DNA from: Gnetum montanum
Lineage: Eukaryota; Streptophyta; Gnetopsida; Gnetales; Gnetaceae
Direction of reading: 5' to 3'
Length of the DNA stretch: 64,000 nucleotides
Assembly (NCBI GenBank): GCA_015680685.1
Contig: MNCI01000808.1
Location: 885,849 to 949,848, forward strand
In this document: piece after piece, positions 1-11,660 of the stretch
Layout: the number at the start of each line of letters is the position of its first letter
Position numbering within the stretch: the stretch's first letter is position 1
Notes under the pieces: model-generated
The model's input: the letters and a program-made list of their open reading frames with translations, nothing else
Told to the model about the DNA's origin: nothing
The model's database searches: none
Translations under genes and position numbers: made by a program

Positions 1-1335
1 TACGTCACGGAGGCTCACTTGTTAGCTATCTTTAAGGATGCGGTGAATGACTTCATCAAGTCCAAATAGTATTACCTTGCTCCACGCTCACTTAGCCAAG
101 ATTTCACTCAAATGAAAAGCATACAAGATATGGCCGACGTGAGAAAAGACCCAGCCTACATCACTTACAAGAAAATATTTGTGAAAAAGAACACGGGTAA
201 GGCCCCAATAATCATGGTGGCTGCTGTGAAAACTAAGGCTAAGCCCAAACATAGCAACCGTGGAAGCAAGAATAACAAGAAACTGTCCATACCTACGGCT
301 GACTCTATGCCCAAACTAGTCCAAGCATCACAACCTGCCGCGCCTGCGCCCAAAACATCTGCATATACTAAACCAAAATTCGAGCATAAATATCATTTGA
401 AATACACCCCACTACCTCTCAAACCTTCAGAACTCCTGAAGCAACTATTGGCTGTGGGATACATCCAACACAAGCAGATGTTAGAGGAAGAAAACACGAG
501 ACATCGATGCTACTGCAAGCTCCTTAGGAATCCCTTTTTGGCCTAGCCCAATGAGCCTCTAGTTCCTAGGGGTTTCAAGCTAGATAGGTTTTATGACTAC
601 CATCAACTATGTGGTCACACCATGGATTATTTTCTATTGTTGCAAGATGACATCCAAAGATTGATCAACCTAGGAAAGTTGGTGCTGGATGAAAGTAACC
701 CAGTATGCCCTAAAAACCAATCCATGTATGTCTACATAGATCCCCTCAATGCCAATAATGCTAGTTATGTAATCAAAACCATCGGTATTGACAATGATCC
801 CATGCCACCCTTCCAGCCGTTTGTGATTCGTGTGCCTCAGCGTAGTGCACCAATACCACCAATGGCTAGTCCAAGCTCGCAGCCGCCCTTCATCTTGAAA
901 GTTCCACCACGGGCATCTACCTCTGCATCATCTATTTATGAGGCCACACGACCCTATCAGTTAATTCCCCTAGACCCATTCATCATCAGGGGGCCAACAT
1001 CTTCAAGAAACCCCATCCCGTCCACCAACATTAAACAACCTCCTCGCCCCACCAAGTGAGAAGCCTACTTGGTGGGCGAGGCATCAAAGGGGAATACCGT
1101 CAAAAGTATCCTCAAGCTTACACCTTCGCCTCTTGTATTTACACCTTTGTCACCAAAGATGAAGGTTGACACGATTACACAGCCTGTGTCACCCCATCGA
1201 CAAAAATATGAACCTAGGTCCGATGTCATCTCTCCTCGAGAGATCTGCCTTCTAAGACGAATCAAGGAGGACAAAGGTGTCAAACAAATGGGCGGCCAAG
1301 ACTTCATGGATGCCCTCACCTAGGTTGGGCAAGCC
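1..1335 (+). pseudogene. E1 gag, 3' part, Ty3/Gypsy Tat-like
   Basis: This is the C-terminal half of a retrotransposon capsid/nucleocapsid polyprotein. The reading frame enters already open at base 1, so the element continues to the left of the window. One frame runs through the region, broken only by stop codons (67, 544, 1057, 1321), with no frameshift needed. The first 40 codons match the end of the capsid domain seen in E4 and E5. A basic Lys-rich linker follows (about 200-290). At about 580-660 is the nucleocapsid knuckle; relatives here read C-x2-H-x4-H-x4-C, but in this copy the first and last Cys are Tyr (YDYH...CGH...DY). A Pro-rich linker leads into protease. The broken zinc knuckle and stops make it non-functional. 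Confidence 0.85.
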
Positions 1336-2217
1336 CTAAGGTAGAAAAACACCACGTTGAGCTTATACGACCTATTCATGACATCTGTACCACACCGCAA
1401 GGCTCTAGTCCACATGTTAACGATGATTTTGATCGACGAAAACATGCCAGTGAAAGAGAAGGCGATCTAGTCAGTCATACTCCCCTCTATACCCATGGAG
1501 TCCCCAATACCTCAGTTAGTTTTCAGTAGCGGCACCATTAAGGAAGATCCCGAAGGGGGCCAAGTGCCTACGGTGCCCCTCTTCATCACAATTCGGGTCA
1601 GCCAACACCGGATCCAGAGGGTACACGTCAATGATGGAGCTGCCACAAACATCATTTCCTTTCCTATTATAGAGAATTTTGGATTAGTTGACCAGATTAA
1701 ACCAACGACGATGTCATGTTTGTGGTCCTTCAATGGAGCATGCGTCCTAGTGAAGGGCACTATTCACATAAACTTCGTAGCAGGGAACCAGTTCCCCATA
1801 GATGCAACATTCGTCGTAGTCAAAGAAATGCCTGGGTTTAACCTAATCTATGGAAGATCGTGGTTAGCACAACTCAGGGCTGTCTCCTCACCTATACACC
1901 AAGAAATCCACTTATTGTATGTAGGTAGGGAGGTAATAATCCATGGTGATATGGTGGTAACGCAAGCAATCAGCAACGTAGGCATGGAACAGGGTTCAGA
2001 AGTTACGACCTCTAAAGATGAAGCACCTATTCATGCATGCATTGATCGTACAATGAGGGGATTGGTGCAATGATCCAACCCTCAAATCTAAAATGCATGG
2101 GTTGAGTTGCCCTTCCAAGAGAAGGATAGTGATATGAACGAAGGCCCTAGTAACATGCCTTGGCCTTACGTGTTGATCAACCCACGAAAGGTCAAGAGGC
2201 AGCTACGTATAGCATAG
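1336..2217 (+). pseudogene. E1 aspartic protease (retropepsin-like)
   Basis: Protease that would cut the gag-pol polyprotein, fused in frame to gag as is usual in Tat elements. A leader of about 50 codons (YDLFMTSVPHRKALVHML) is shared with E2, E5, E6 and E9. The catalytic loop reads VNDGAATNI near 1627-1655; relatives have VDDGAATNI, so D-G-A stands where cellular proteases have D-T/S-G. The flap-distal motif GRSWLAQLRAVSSPIHQEIH follows near 1852. A stop at 1468 and another at 2071 interrupt the frame. The frame continues to TAG at 2215 and then reads into repeat array R1. No RT follows directly: the antisense gene lies in between. Confidence 0.88.
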
Positions 2218-2284
2218 CAACCTTACGACCCCCCACCCGGTTTCTATCCTTGCATATTCACCATTTTCTTGTCTCATCAATGTG

Positions 2285-2450
2285 CCATCCTTTCGACATG
2301 CTATGCCAATGGCCCAAAGTGGCCTAAAACTAGCATTATCGCCTTTGACTTTACTTATTACGCAATGGCCCAAAATTACCTAAAACTAGGAACGGCCCGA
2401 AATGGCCTAAAACTAGCATACGAGAGCATGAAAACTTTACATAACACATA
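2285..2450. repeat. R1 array of E1 (GGCCTAAAACTAGCA motif)
   Basis: Three or four degenerate units contain AATGGCCTAAAACTAGCA-like motifs, the reverse complement of the R1 unit in E2, E6 and E9. It is short here (about 165 bp). It sits between the end of protease and the 3' end of the antisense gene, the same position as in the other elements. Confidence 0.75.
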
Positions 2451-2569
2451 AGTTAATATGAAACTGATTTCCTTTCTGAATTTTTTCATTCCATGCAAAA
2501 TTTTCACCTATTGGCAGTATTTGTAAAATGTTCCAAATTTTAAAATCTTAAAAGAGGTATCCCCTGCTA

Positions 2570-5500
2570 TCATAGGATATCCCCATTCACATCGCCTTCA
2601 CCGTTTGCCCCTGCTTCATCTACTTGTGCATCGCCTGCTCCTATGTTTCCCCCCATTGGCTCTTCATTTCCTCCCTCCATGGGTCTCACACTTTCATTGA
2701 GAGCCTGTATCACAAAAATAAAGTAGTTAGCTAGGGAAACAAAGGTGATAAATGCTAGCTGTAGCGTAGCATCAAAGAAACTAACCTGAGGGGACTCTAC
2801 ATCGGTCTCAAGAGGTATCTGGTCTAGACCGAGACTGAGGCGACGTCCAATCTCCTCCATCAGAATGTCCATCCAACGCCTGCCACTAGGCTCGGCATTC
2901 AAAACATCAACTTTCTCCCTTTCCAAGGTTGTCCACTCTAGAGGTTCCCGGGAAAGGGAGGCAGTTGCAATCTCTTCTGTAAGAAGGGTCATCCTCAAGT
3001 CTCGAGATTCCACAACCTTCACCTACTCTTTAAACTTGGCATACACCTTAGAAGTGCCGATGGCCTTCACAAACATTTCGTACGAGAATGCCTCCACAAC
3101 AACGTCTTTATACAACCTTCGATGGGTTTCATTTTCTAGCTTGTATGTATATTTGTGATCTCTCTGGGTCTTTACCCATTCAAATACCTTGGTGCTGATG
3201 TCCTTCATAGCTTGGCACTTCTAGGCTAGCAAGTACATCTGCATCTGTTGTTTGATTATTTTGCGGGTGGACTCAACATTACGAAAGTCCAAAACTTGAC
3301 GTAGTCGTCTATAGCCCTTTGCAAATCAACATGGTTAGGATTATGGTTTATGAGGAAATTGATCCTTAACCTGAGGTTCTCTACCTTGACGACCAGTTTG
3401 GCCTCTCTCTACTTACCCCTTTGGACCCGTTTCCACAGGTCCTCGTTGGTACGTCTACATTCCCACAGAGAGCACGTTGATTGCAAGACACATTTGTAAG
3501 CCTCATCAAATATACAATGAGACACTTCGGTCACGTCAGGTGAGAGTGTGGGCACAGCGCCAATCTCCATAGGTCGTGCCGAGTCCCACTTGAGCCGAGA
3601 GGCTGTTCGACATAGAAAGTGTAGTAATCATGTTAGCGTAACATAATCAACACACTCAAGAGTTTCAGCGTAGAAACATAAGGACAGTTAACACTCCTAC
3701 TTACCCGCACGAGGGTCTGCCTACTAAAGGCGTTTGATCATGTCATCAACAAGTCCCTGAACAAATGAAAACTTGTAAGGGACTTCAGCCCATGACCCCG
3801 TACAGGGCTGAGGAGGTCCTGAGACATCAGAAGTAGCACCTGTTACATGATTAAACATGTCATAAATGGCCAAAATGGACTACGGTAAGGCACACGCAAA
3901 TCCTAAACTCACCAGCATCTGGTTGCTATCTTGTTTCTTGCCGATGCAAGACGATCGCGGTAGGTTCGGTAGAAGGCCTAGCCAAGTCCATGAAAGCCCC
4001 TACCTCATGCACTGGTGCTTTTCCTTTCATGAGAGTAGGGTCTTTTTTATTTCGGGGAAGCACCTCTTCGTTGGTAGGAAGAGGCTCCCTAATAGCAAGA
4101 TCCCCTACCCTAGAGACAAGAGCTTCATTATTCCTAACTGGGACCCTTTCTTCCAAAGCTAGGGATCCCGCATCTTTATTTTTTGCCCCTGTTTTGAGGG
4201 TTGACACTTCCTCATCACCTTCTTCTTCATCTTCTTCTTCTGCTACCTTCAAAAGGGCATACACATATCAAATCTAAATAAGTTAACTCAAAACTAATAC
4301 CATGCTATGAAACACTTCCTAACGAAGCATAGAATAGTAGGCTCCCTAAATGCTCACCAATGGGCGGTTGCGTTCACCGCAACTTGAACCATAGTCTTCG
4401 TCCCTCCTCTTCATGAAGGATTTCCCTGGCTGGGGGAGGTCTCTTTCTTCACAACTCCACGGGCATGGTCTCAGCTATGAGACATTCACCCTATGTCACG
4501 TTTCCGATTATGGTAGGGGGGGTCTCCCCTACGCTGTCTTGGCCACAAACGCTACAAACTGCTAGAACTTTAGTCATTATAGACAACGACTCACCCACCA
4601 TCTCCGGGGGGTCCTGGGGTTGCATAGTTCGAAGGACCTGTCGAATCCATGGCTTAGGAATCTGGTCACGATCTAGCTCAGACCAGACTCTGTCCTCCTG
4701 GACCACCAGGAACTCTGCGAAGTGCCTTAAATAGCCTATATAGAATGCATAGTGTATGTTAGAGAAGGACTCCATTTTCTCACGGAGTCCGAAAATCTCA
4801 GCCTACAAACCACTACATAGGAATTCGGCCCAGTTGTAACAGGCCCCCTCCTCCATGAATTCTCGCATTACCCAAGCCTGCTCAAGCCCCAAGACCTTCC
4901 CTTGGGTGAGCAGTTGAGGGAATGCACAAGCACGAAAGACCAGGTATATCCCCATGGTAGTACCTTCCTTAAGCTTGTCCATAGGGAATACCTTTCACTC
5001 CTTGGTGAGCATCAGCCACTCCTCGATATGCTACTTCTGGAGGGTCAACTCCTACTTGCCCTTCGACATCACATCGGCGCCATTAGTAGGGACGCCAAAA
5101 AAATCTGCAAACATCTAGTCATTGATGTCAATGACCACCTACACATCCGACACGTACGTACAAAAATGGTTTGACTGCCCAAAGAAGGAATTGAGAAAGG
5201 AAAGCATCTCGGCAGCAGGGACGCCTGAATTCAAAGCCATGAACAAATCCACAAGCCCAACCATTCAGATTTTCTTGAGAAAGAATCCTGGAGCCCCTCG
5301 TTCTAACCAGATATGGGTCACCTCTACTTCATCATATTTTAAGTAGATTTCTCCCCCTTGCCTCTTGGCAGTTACCACCGTCACCTCACGAGGCTTCTTC
5401 GCTCCTGCAGCAATGATCACAAAACATGCTTAGCATAAAAAAATAGAGAGAAGAAACTACGAAAACACATGAGCTCATGGTGCCTGTCTGTTAACCCACC

Positions 5501-6924
5501 AAGTCTATACGGTGAGAGGAATAGTGGGAGTTCAACCACCAGGACTGCTTCGAGCATGACCTGCTTAAAAGGTTCTCTCCACTCCTTGTCCAACCAACCC
5601 TTCATCCTGAAATGACTGTAGAAAGAGGTGAGTGTGCATAGGTAGGAATAATATCCCTCCCTGCAATGAGCAATCATGGCTACCCACAAGCTCTTGGTAG
5701 AGGCAAATTCGTGTAGGGCTAGCTGTGTTGTGGCCAACTCACCCGGCTGGTCATGAACCCCGCTATCGTCAAGATAGAACCTGGTGATAAGCACACACTA
5801 TCAACACTCAGCCAAGTATGGGCAACATTGCATAACCAAGCAAAGTAAAGATGCAAAACTCACCCACCAACATAGTAGACGGTTCCCTATGGGTTTTGAA
5901 AGTACATCGCCACGTGGTGCACAAAGTACAATGTTTTTTTATTGGTGATAACATTGGTATTCTAGCATATCCTAGATCTAGGCCAAGAGCCTCAACCTTG
6001 TGGAGTGTTGGGTAGACCCTCCTCCCAGCCTTCTTGTGGTTTCATCATTAGAAAGGTATCTCAAGATGGCCTCCATTATTCCGAACGCCTGCATCTCATC
6101 TAAGGAAGACCATACCATGAGACTAAAATGGCTGAGAAGAAATTGCAGGAAGTCTCACGCCCCATCCCTGAACCAAACCACTCACTCTCCCAAACGTATC
6201 GGGGGAGGGAGAACGTTGGCCATAGGTCTGCCTACATGACATAGGAACCCTTCAAGGTCCAAAATGATCAACCTAGACCTTGTCCCTACCCTACACGTCA
6301 CAACCAATAAATACTGACATCAAATATGAACACAATACATGCACAACATAGAAACACTTAGCCGGTCATAAATGTAGCATAACATAGCCCCTTGTCTACA
6401 CATAGCGTAACAAAGATGCGAAAGCCTAGCATAGAGAGAACATGCAAGTAGCTTATCATAGCAAAGAAATAACTAATAACATGCTCAAACAAAAACACAC
6501 GTCACGGTGTTACGTCACATATAAACAAATCCTCCCAAGGATTTTACGTCATGACATGACAAGGTCAAGCAACTTAAAATGCCCCAACCCTGGAGTAGCG
6601 AAAATTGCGGCAGCAGCAACAGCCTTGCATGCAATCACAATGAAACCCTTGCACAACAGCCATGACCAAAAGGAAAAAGAGGCCACGACAACACAAAAGC
6701 TAAAAAAACATGGCCATAGAAAATACAAATAGCAAAACAAATGAGATGCAAAACCAGAGCAGGAAGCAGCAGAGGGTGCAAGGAGAAAAGGATAGTGGAG
6801 ACATAAAAACTCATTGAGTCAATGGTGTGCTCTCCTGCACTGAAATGCACGCTTGCGTCCCATGCCTTAGGGTCTTCTTCACCTCCCTAACCTTCGCAAG
6901 CACCAACTGATTCTTAGGAGCCAT
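2570..6924 (-). pseudogene. Antisense gene copy A: FCP1-like N-terminus, spliced, in E1
   Basis: Intron-containing gene on the strand opposite to E1, between protease and RT. Exon 1 opens at ATG 6924-6922 (MAPKNQLVLAKVREV) and runs about 38 codons. Exon 2 (about 6305-5864) holds the FCP1/NIF-like domain: LIILDLEGFLCHV at its start, DFLQFLLSHFSLMVWSS in the middle, FQNP-x-GTVYY at the end. Exon 3 is about 5780-5505; exon 4 (about 5404-4360) carries the long conserved central domain; exon 5 (about 4250-3930) is acidic (EEDEEEGDEEVSTL); exons 6-8 are the coiled-coil-like C-terminal region, ending at TGA 2572-2570. Exon borders come from comparing copies and GT/AG sites. In-frame stops replacing Gln, Arg or Trp make it a pseudogene. 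The FCP1 assignment rests on motif similarity only; the function is unknown. Confidence 0.7.
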
Positions 6925-7071
6925 AGCCCTACTTGCAAATTTACGACCTTCGCTTTAGAAATTCGCCTCGCTAATCGATTAACACAATTTCTCCATGCTC
7001 CGAAATCATTGAGTGCTCCGATAAGGATTATGCACTTTTAGGGAGAAAATGGAAAAATTACTAGGATTAAA

Positions 7072-7200
7072 TCCCTATTTATGGTAGTAGTGGAAAAATG
7101 AGAAAACTTTCTCTCTCTCTCTCCGATTAATGTGGGGCGCGGTGTGCAACGTAGCATGCTCACCACGACATCACGACACTATTAACATTTAAACCTTGGC
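7072..7200 (-). promoter_or_regulatory. Promoter region of antisense gene copy A
   Basis: On the minus strand a (GA)n run (seen as ctctctctct at 7110-7122) is followed by CCATAAATAGGG (7072-7084), a TATA-like box about 150 bp upstream of the ATG at 6924. The same order (GCATGCT-rich stretch, CATTAAT, GA run, TATA box) occurs before copy B. The GA run alone survives before copy D. Confidence 0.6.
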
Positions 7201-7267
7201 ACGCTTCAGGTCAATTAATCGCCTTCTCGAAAATAAAAATAATAATATAATAATATTTTTTTTGATT

Positions 7268-7700
7268 AAAGGTCCAAAAATACCTTAAACTAACAAACCT
7301 AGCATGGTTACGCTCCTTAGGACCCAAAAATAGTAATTTCGACTCATAACGATCACAGTCTGCAATGACGTTAAACTAACTATGCTCCTACATCAGCAGT
7401 CACCTGGCACACCTCGACATAGGTAGTAGCATATTTCCCAATAGTTTCATGTCTTCATTCTTGCACTGGCAGTTCGATACACCTTGTACTCACAATTTCA
7501 TTCTTTTTATCATTATATCAAGGTTTTGCATGTTACAATATGGCAATCTGAAATGACACAAAACTAGTGGTTTAGCATTCATATATCGACAATGACACAG
7601 CTTCACACTTCACATCAACAATGTCCATATCTTCAAAAATTTTAGACTCTTGTGCCTTGGCGGTCCACCATGACCTTAAACTAGCAAACTCTCAATCTTT
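7268..7700. repeat. R2 array of E1, degenerate
   Basis: Degenerate units contain ccTTAAACTAaCAaaC, gTTAAACTAaC and ccTTAAACTAGCAAAC, spaced irregularly between the antisense gene promoter and the start of pol. 7648-7690 (CTTGTGCCTTGGCGGTCC and on) recurs at 53640-53685 in E9, which anchors the homology. No gene is seen in this stretch. Confidence 0.6.
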
Positions 7701-7912
7701 ACATCGCCTTTATTTAGCAAGTCGCATCTCGGTGTTGCTTTGTAGATTTACATTTCACACAATCTCTAATGACCCTTACCTAGGCTCTCATCTTATGATG
7801 GCAGGTCACGCAAGAGATGGGAACCCGTCATGCCCTTTCCATGCCTCTAACGTTATCATGGCCACAAGGTAAGATCACGAGACAGTTGAACCCTGACACG
7901 ATTGACTAGGGA

Positions 7913-8851
7913 TTGACTACGATTAACACCGTAGCAACCTTAGAAGCACCCCCGGATTGGCCTAGACACCTAGTCCATGCCCTAGATTTAGAGGCCAGGG
8001 ATGTAACCAAGGACCCTCTTGTCGAGATACCCACGACCATGTCAAGAAGGGAGGTAAAGACATTGAGAGTTAGCTCCCTCCTAGACACACAAATACATGA
8101 GGGCATAGTTAAAAATTTGCAAGAGCACATCGATGTCTTCGCATGGTCATACGGCAACATGCTGGGTCTGGATCCATGGCTGATTCAAGATAACATTTTC
8201 CTAGACCCCCACGTAAGGGAAATCAAGCAAAAGGCATGTAAGATCAAGCCAGAAATCACACTAGCCATGAGGGATGAAATCACTAAGTTATACCGATTAG
8301 GTTTCATCTGTGCAGTCAACTATTCAGAGTGGGTGTCCAACATCGTTGTGGTTTCAAAGAAAATAGGAGGGATACGAATATGTATAGAATTCTATGACTT
8401 GAACAAGGCAATGATCAAAGAAAACTTTCCACTCCCGAGCATCAATCAACTCATCGACACCACAGTTGGTCATGGTTTGTTATCCTTCATGGATGGCTTC
8501 TCCAGATACAACCAAATCTGCATCAACCCAAAGCACCAGCTGTCAACAACCCTCATGACTCCATGGGAAACCTTCTGCTATATCATGATGTCCTTCTGGC
8601 TCAAGAATTCTGGAGTGACCTACCAACGAGCCATGACCTACATTTTTAGTGACTACATCCTAGAAACATTAAACAATTACGTGGATGGTATAGCAGTTAA
8701 ATCCAAAGAGGTAGCCTGTCACCCATGCGATCTAGAGTTAGTCCTCAAGTGCTATCAAAGGAACGATTTGCATCTTAATCCCAAGAAGTGCATCTTCGGA
8801 TTAAAGACCGAATGCATGTTAGGGTTTGTAGTATCAAAGGCTGGAATATAG
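7913..8851 (+). pseudogene. E1 reverse transcriptase
   Basis: Ty3/Gypsy reverse transcriptase. The frame opens at 7913 with a conserved lead-in (VSSLLDTQIHEGIVKNLQ), then HIDVFAWSY and KIKPEI. Finger/palm motifs are visible: SNIVVVSKKIGGIRICIEF, DLNKAMIKENFPLPSINQLID, LLSFMDGFSRYNQI (first catalytic Asp kept). The second catalytic box is NYVDGIAV where active enzymes have Y-x-D-D, so a metal-binding Asp is lost. AKKC-like NPKKCIFG follows. TAG at 8849 interrupts the frame, which continues unshifted into RNase H. Pol here is separated from gag-protease by about 5.7 kb, most of it the antisense gene. Confidence 0.9.
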
Positions 8852-9490
8852 GTGGACCCAGACAAAGTCAAGGCCATCATCAACCTAGCACCTCCCACAA
8901 ACCTTAAAGAGTTACGCGGTTTACAAGGTAGAGTGCAATTCATTCGAAGGTTTATAGTAAGGTTGACCAACAAGTTATACCCCATGCAACATCTTCTGAA
9001 GAAGGGGGTTGACCTCGAGTGGAAAGCCCAATGTCAACAAGCCTTTGACAACCTAAAGAAGGAGCTCTCGCACCTCCCAACGATGCACCCGTCACAAAGG
9101 GACAGGCCTTTCTTCATATACCTTGCCACCTCCGACGCATCCATAGCAACATTGCTATGTAAGAAGCAGGATGATGGCTCTGAGATACTAGTGTATTACA
9201 TGAGCCATGCATTAATAGCATACAAGAAAAAATACAATGAGGTGGAGAGGAACTACCTAGCCTTAGTGTTCATGCTAAAAAGGTGGCAGCATTACCTATT
9301 CCTTAGCACAACCAACATCATTTGGAAAAGCAACATACTCCGGGCTATCACCGGAAACATATATGAAAGTAGCAAGATAGCCCGACGGAAGTCCATAACC
9401 ACAGAATTTGACCTACGCTATGTAAGTCAATCGTCGACAAAGGGCCAAGCCATAGCAACCCAACTTACGGTCTCGCTAGTCGACGACTAG
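8852..9490 (+). pseudogene. E1 RT connection and first (Gypsy-type) RNase H
   Basis: Same frame as RT. It begins with the thumb/connection signature (DPDKVKAIINLAPPTNLKEL, then LQGRVQFIRRFI), continues through QAFDNLKKEL and into the usual Gypsy RNase H: FFIYLATSDASIATLL, then YYMSHALIAYKKKYNEVERN and LALVFMLKRWQHYLF. This is the RNase H that all Ty3/Gypsy elements carry and is distinct from the second one just downstream. Stop TAG at 9488. Confidence 0.88.
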
Positions 9491-10075
9491 GTAACCATCA
9501 ATCCCAAGTTCCCAGATGAATATGTTAGCAATGTTTCCATCATCCCATCACATTTTGAGGTAACCTTACACTTTGATAGTGCCTCAACCATGTGAGGAGT
9601 TAGTGCCACTACCATGATCACATTCCCCTCTGGGGAAATGTACCCATTTGCTTATCATTTCGCATTCCCTTGCACCAACAACATGGTGGAATACGAAGGG
9701 CTACTTAGAGGCCTCTTAACTACTCGCACGCTACATGTACAACACCTGATGATCCAGGGAGATTCAAAACTAGTCATGAATCAAATCACCGAAGTCTATG
9801 CCTACAAGGCTACGCATATGCAACCCTACTATGACCTAGCAAAAGTTTTACTAAAGAAATTCATAACCACTAATGTGCACCACGTGTCACGCAATGAGAA
9901 TACTGTAGCAGATGCCTTAGCTACCCTTGCGTTAAACATCCCATCACATTCCTTGGCAAACATGCCAACTGCAATCATAGAATGCATAGAACCTATCACT
10001 CGGGTGGAACATGTGGCGTTTGTTGACGCTGCGAACACCCCGGAGTGGTACGATAACATTAAAGCATATTTATAG
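9491..10075 (+). pseudogene. E1 second RNase H (archaeal-type, Tat signature)
   Basis: A second RNase H in the same frame. The acidic residues of the fold are all visible: LHFDSAS (first Asp), NNMVEYEGLLRGL (Glu), IQGDSKLVMNQITEVY (Asp) and NENTVADALATLA (last Asp). Dual RNases H, the second before integrase, are known as a feature of the plant Tat clade; that is the main lineage evidence here. A stop (TGA, about 9594) falls just after the first motif and another TAG ends the stretch at 10073. Its homologue in E7 (44738-45240) is 5' truncated. Confidence 0.85.
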
Positions 10076-11287
10076 CATGGTGAACCCCTAGATGGATTGA
10101 CATCGGCTTAGAGAGATGCAATCTGCAAGCATGCTCGATAATATGTGCTCATGGGAAATGATGCCCTATGCCAGCGATCCTACGATGGGATATTGCTGGC
10201 ATGCGTGGGTGGTGAGCAGGCACAAAAGGTAGTTAATGAGGTTCATGAAGGGCTGTGCAGTGGACACATAGCACCCCGGGCTATGGCTATGAAAATTAGA
10301 TGCCTAGGGTATTATTGGCCCTACATGGAGCGTGACTGCCTGTCGAAAGTCAAGATGTGTGACACATGCCAGAGATATGAAAATTTCATACACATAGCAC
10401 CTATAGACCTGCACCAAACACAAATTATGTGGCCCTTCCAACGATGGGGACTAGACCTCATAGGGCCTACCACGCCTAAGTCCTTCGCAGGGCATAGCTT
10501 CATTATCACCACCATAGAGTATTTTACTAAGTGGGTGGAAGCTATTCCCATGAGGAAAAAGACATCTCAGCAAATCTACCATTTCATCCTCAATAACATT
10601 GTAACTAGGTTTGGGCTTATGATGACTATTGTGACAGATAATGAACCATAGTTCAGTAGTAAGGAAACCCAGACCTTGTGTAGCAACCTAGGCATTAAGC
10701 AATCATTTTCTTCCCCTTATTATCAATAGGCAAACATGCAAGTAGAGGCTACAAATAAGTCCATCATCAACTTGCTGAAGTGGATGCTTAACAATAGCAA
10801 GAGGTGGTGGCACAAGAAAATACTGTACGTCCTCTAGGCCTATCGAATGACTTGCAGAACCACGACAAGTAAGATCCATTACAGTCTCATTTATAGATCT
10901 GAAGCTGTGTTGCCACTTGAGTTGTAGGTACCCTCACTTCGAATGATCCTGTTCGACGTTGTGAGCGAAGCCCAGAACAATGAATCATGAACCATCAACC
11001 TCTACTCAGTGGAGGAGGAACATGTGTAGACACTGAGACAAATCGAGCACTATCAGAACAAACAACAGCAGAAGCACTATGTAGAACCGCATCGATGACC
11101 AACGCAGAAGGGAGACCTTGTCCTCAAGGCCATCTGTGAGCACGTAAGTAAGTTCTCAGCCAACTGGAAAGGTCCTTACATGATCACTAAAGCCTTTGGG
11201 AATGGAGCCTTCAAATTGGAAGACATGTATGGCAACGAGTTTTCCAACCCAGTGAACCACGTGTACCTCAAGTCGTACTATGTCTGA
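10076..11287 (+). pseudogene. E1 integrase
   Basis: Integrase in the same frame, so pol is one frame from 7913 to 11287. Zinc-binding segment: H (EVHEGLCSGHIAPRAM), then YYWPYMERDC and KMCDTCQRYE (the Cys pair). Core: WGLDLIGP (Asp), VTDNEP (Asp) and EATNKSI (Glu), giving the D,D,E triad, though conserved residues around it are damaged by stops (10649, about 10727, about 10838). The C-terminal part has KGPYMITKAFGNGAFKL and ends at TGA after YLKSYYV (11285-11287). Clustered stops after 10900 show decay. No chromodomain is visible, as expected for Tat elements. Confidence 0.88.
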
Positions 11288-11289
11288 GG

Positions 11290-11660
11290 TGCAATGACAA
11301 CAACACTCATCATCTGCTACGACGATAAACTGGTAATTACACCAGGAAGCATCCACAATGATGATAAACTAGCAGCACCGAGCAGAGTCCACTACGATGA
11401 TAAACTAGTAGTCGCACCAGGCAGCGTCTGCAATGATGATAAACTAGCAGCACCGAGCAGCGTCTTCTACGACAATAAATTGGCAGCAACCATCCACCAT
11501 GACATGAAACTAGAACTATTAGTCCACTATGACTATAAACTGGCATTGCACATCCACTACAACGTAAAACTAGCATGTATGGTCTACTGGGATCTTAAAC
11601 TAGCACAACGGTCTGCTGGGACCTTAAACTAGCACATAGTCTACCAAGACCTTAAACTGG
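11290..11660. repeat. R3 array of E1 (TAAACTAGCA units)
   Basis: About eleven degenerate units of roughly 28-45 bp, each with (g/c)ATAAACTAGCA or CTTAAACTAGCA. It starts immediately after the integrase stop. The plus strand stays open for 112 codons (11294-11632) and reads as a repeated HYDDKLA-type peptide, because AAACTAGCA encodes KLA in that phase. Whether it is translated is unknown. The same kind of array follows integrase in E7 and E9. Confidence 0.8.

Noticed and set aside
2570-3208. Simple nested gene insertion into E1
   Set aside because: The same gene sits between protease and downstream pol parts in other elements and is bordered by the same arrays, which chance nesting would not produce.
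2570-6924. Plant mobile domain (aminotransferase-like) protein as identity of the antisense gene
   Set aside because: Considered because such genes travel with plant elements, but the LDLxG and VIIWSS...NPQGTI motifs fit FCP1/NIF better, and no mobile-domain signature was found.
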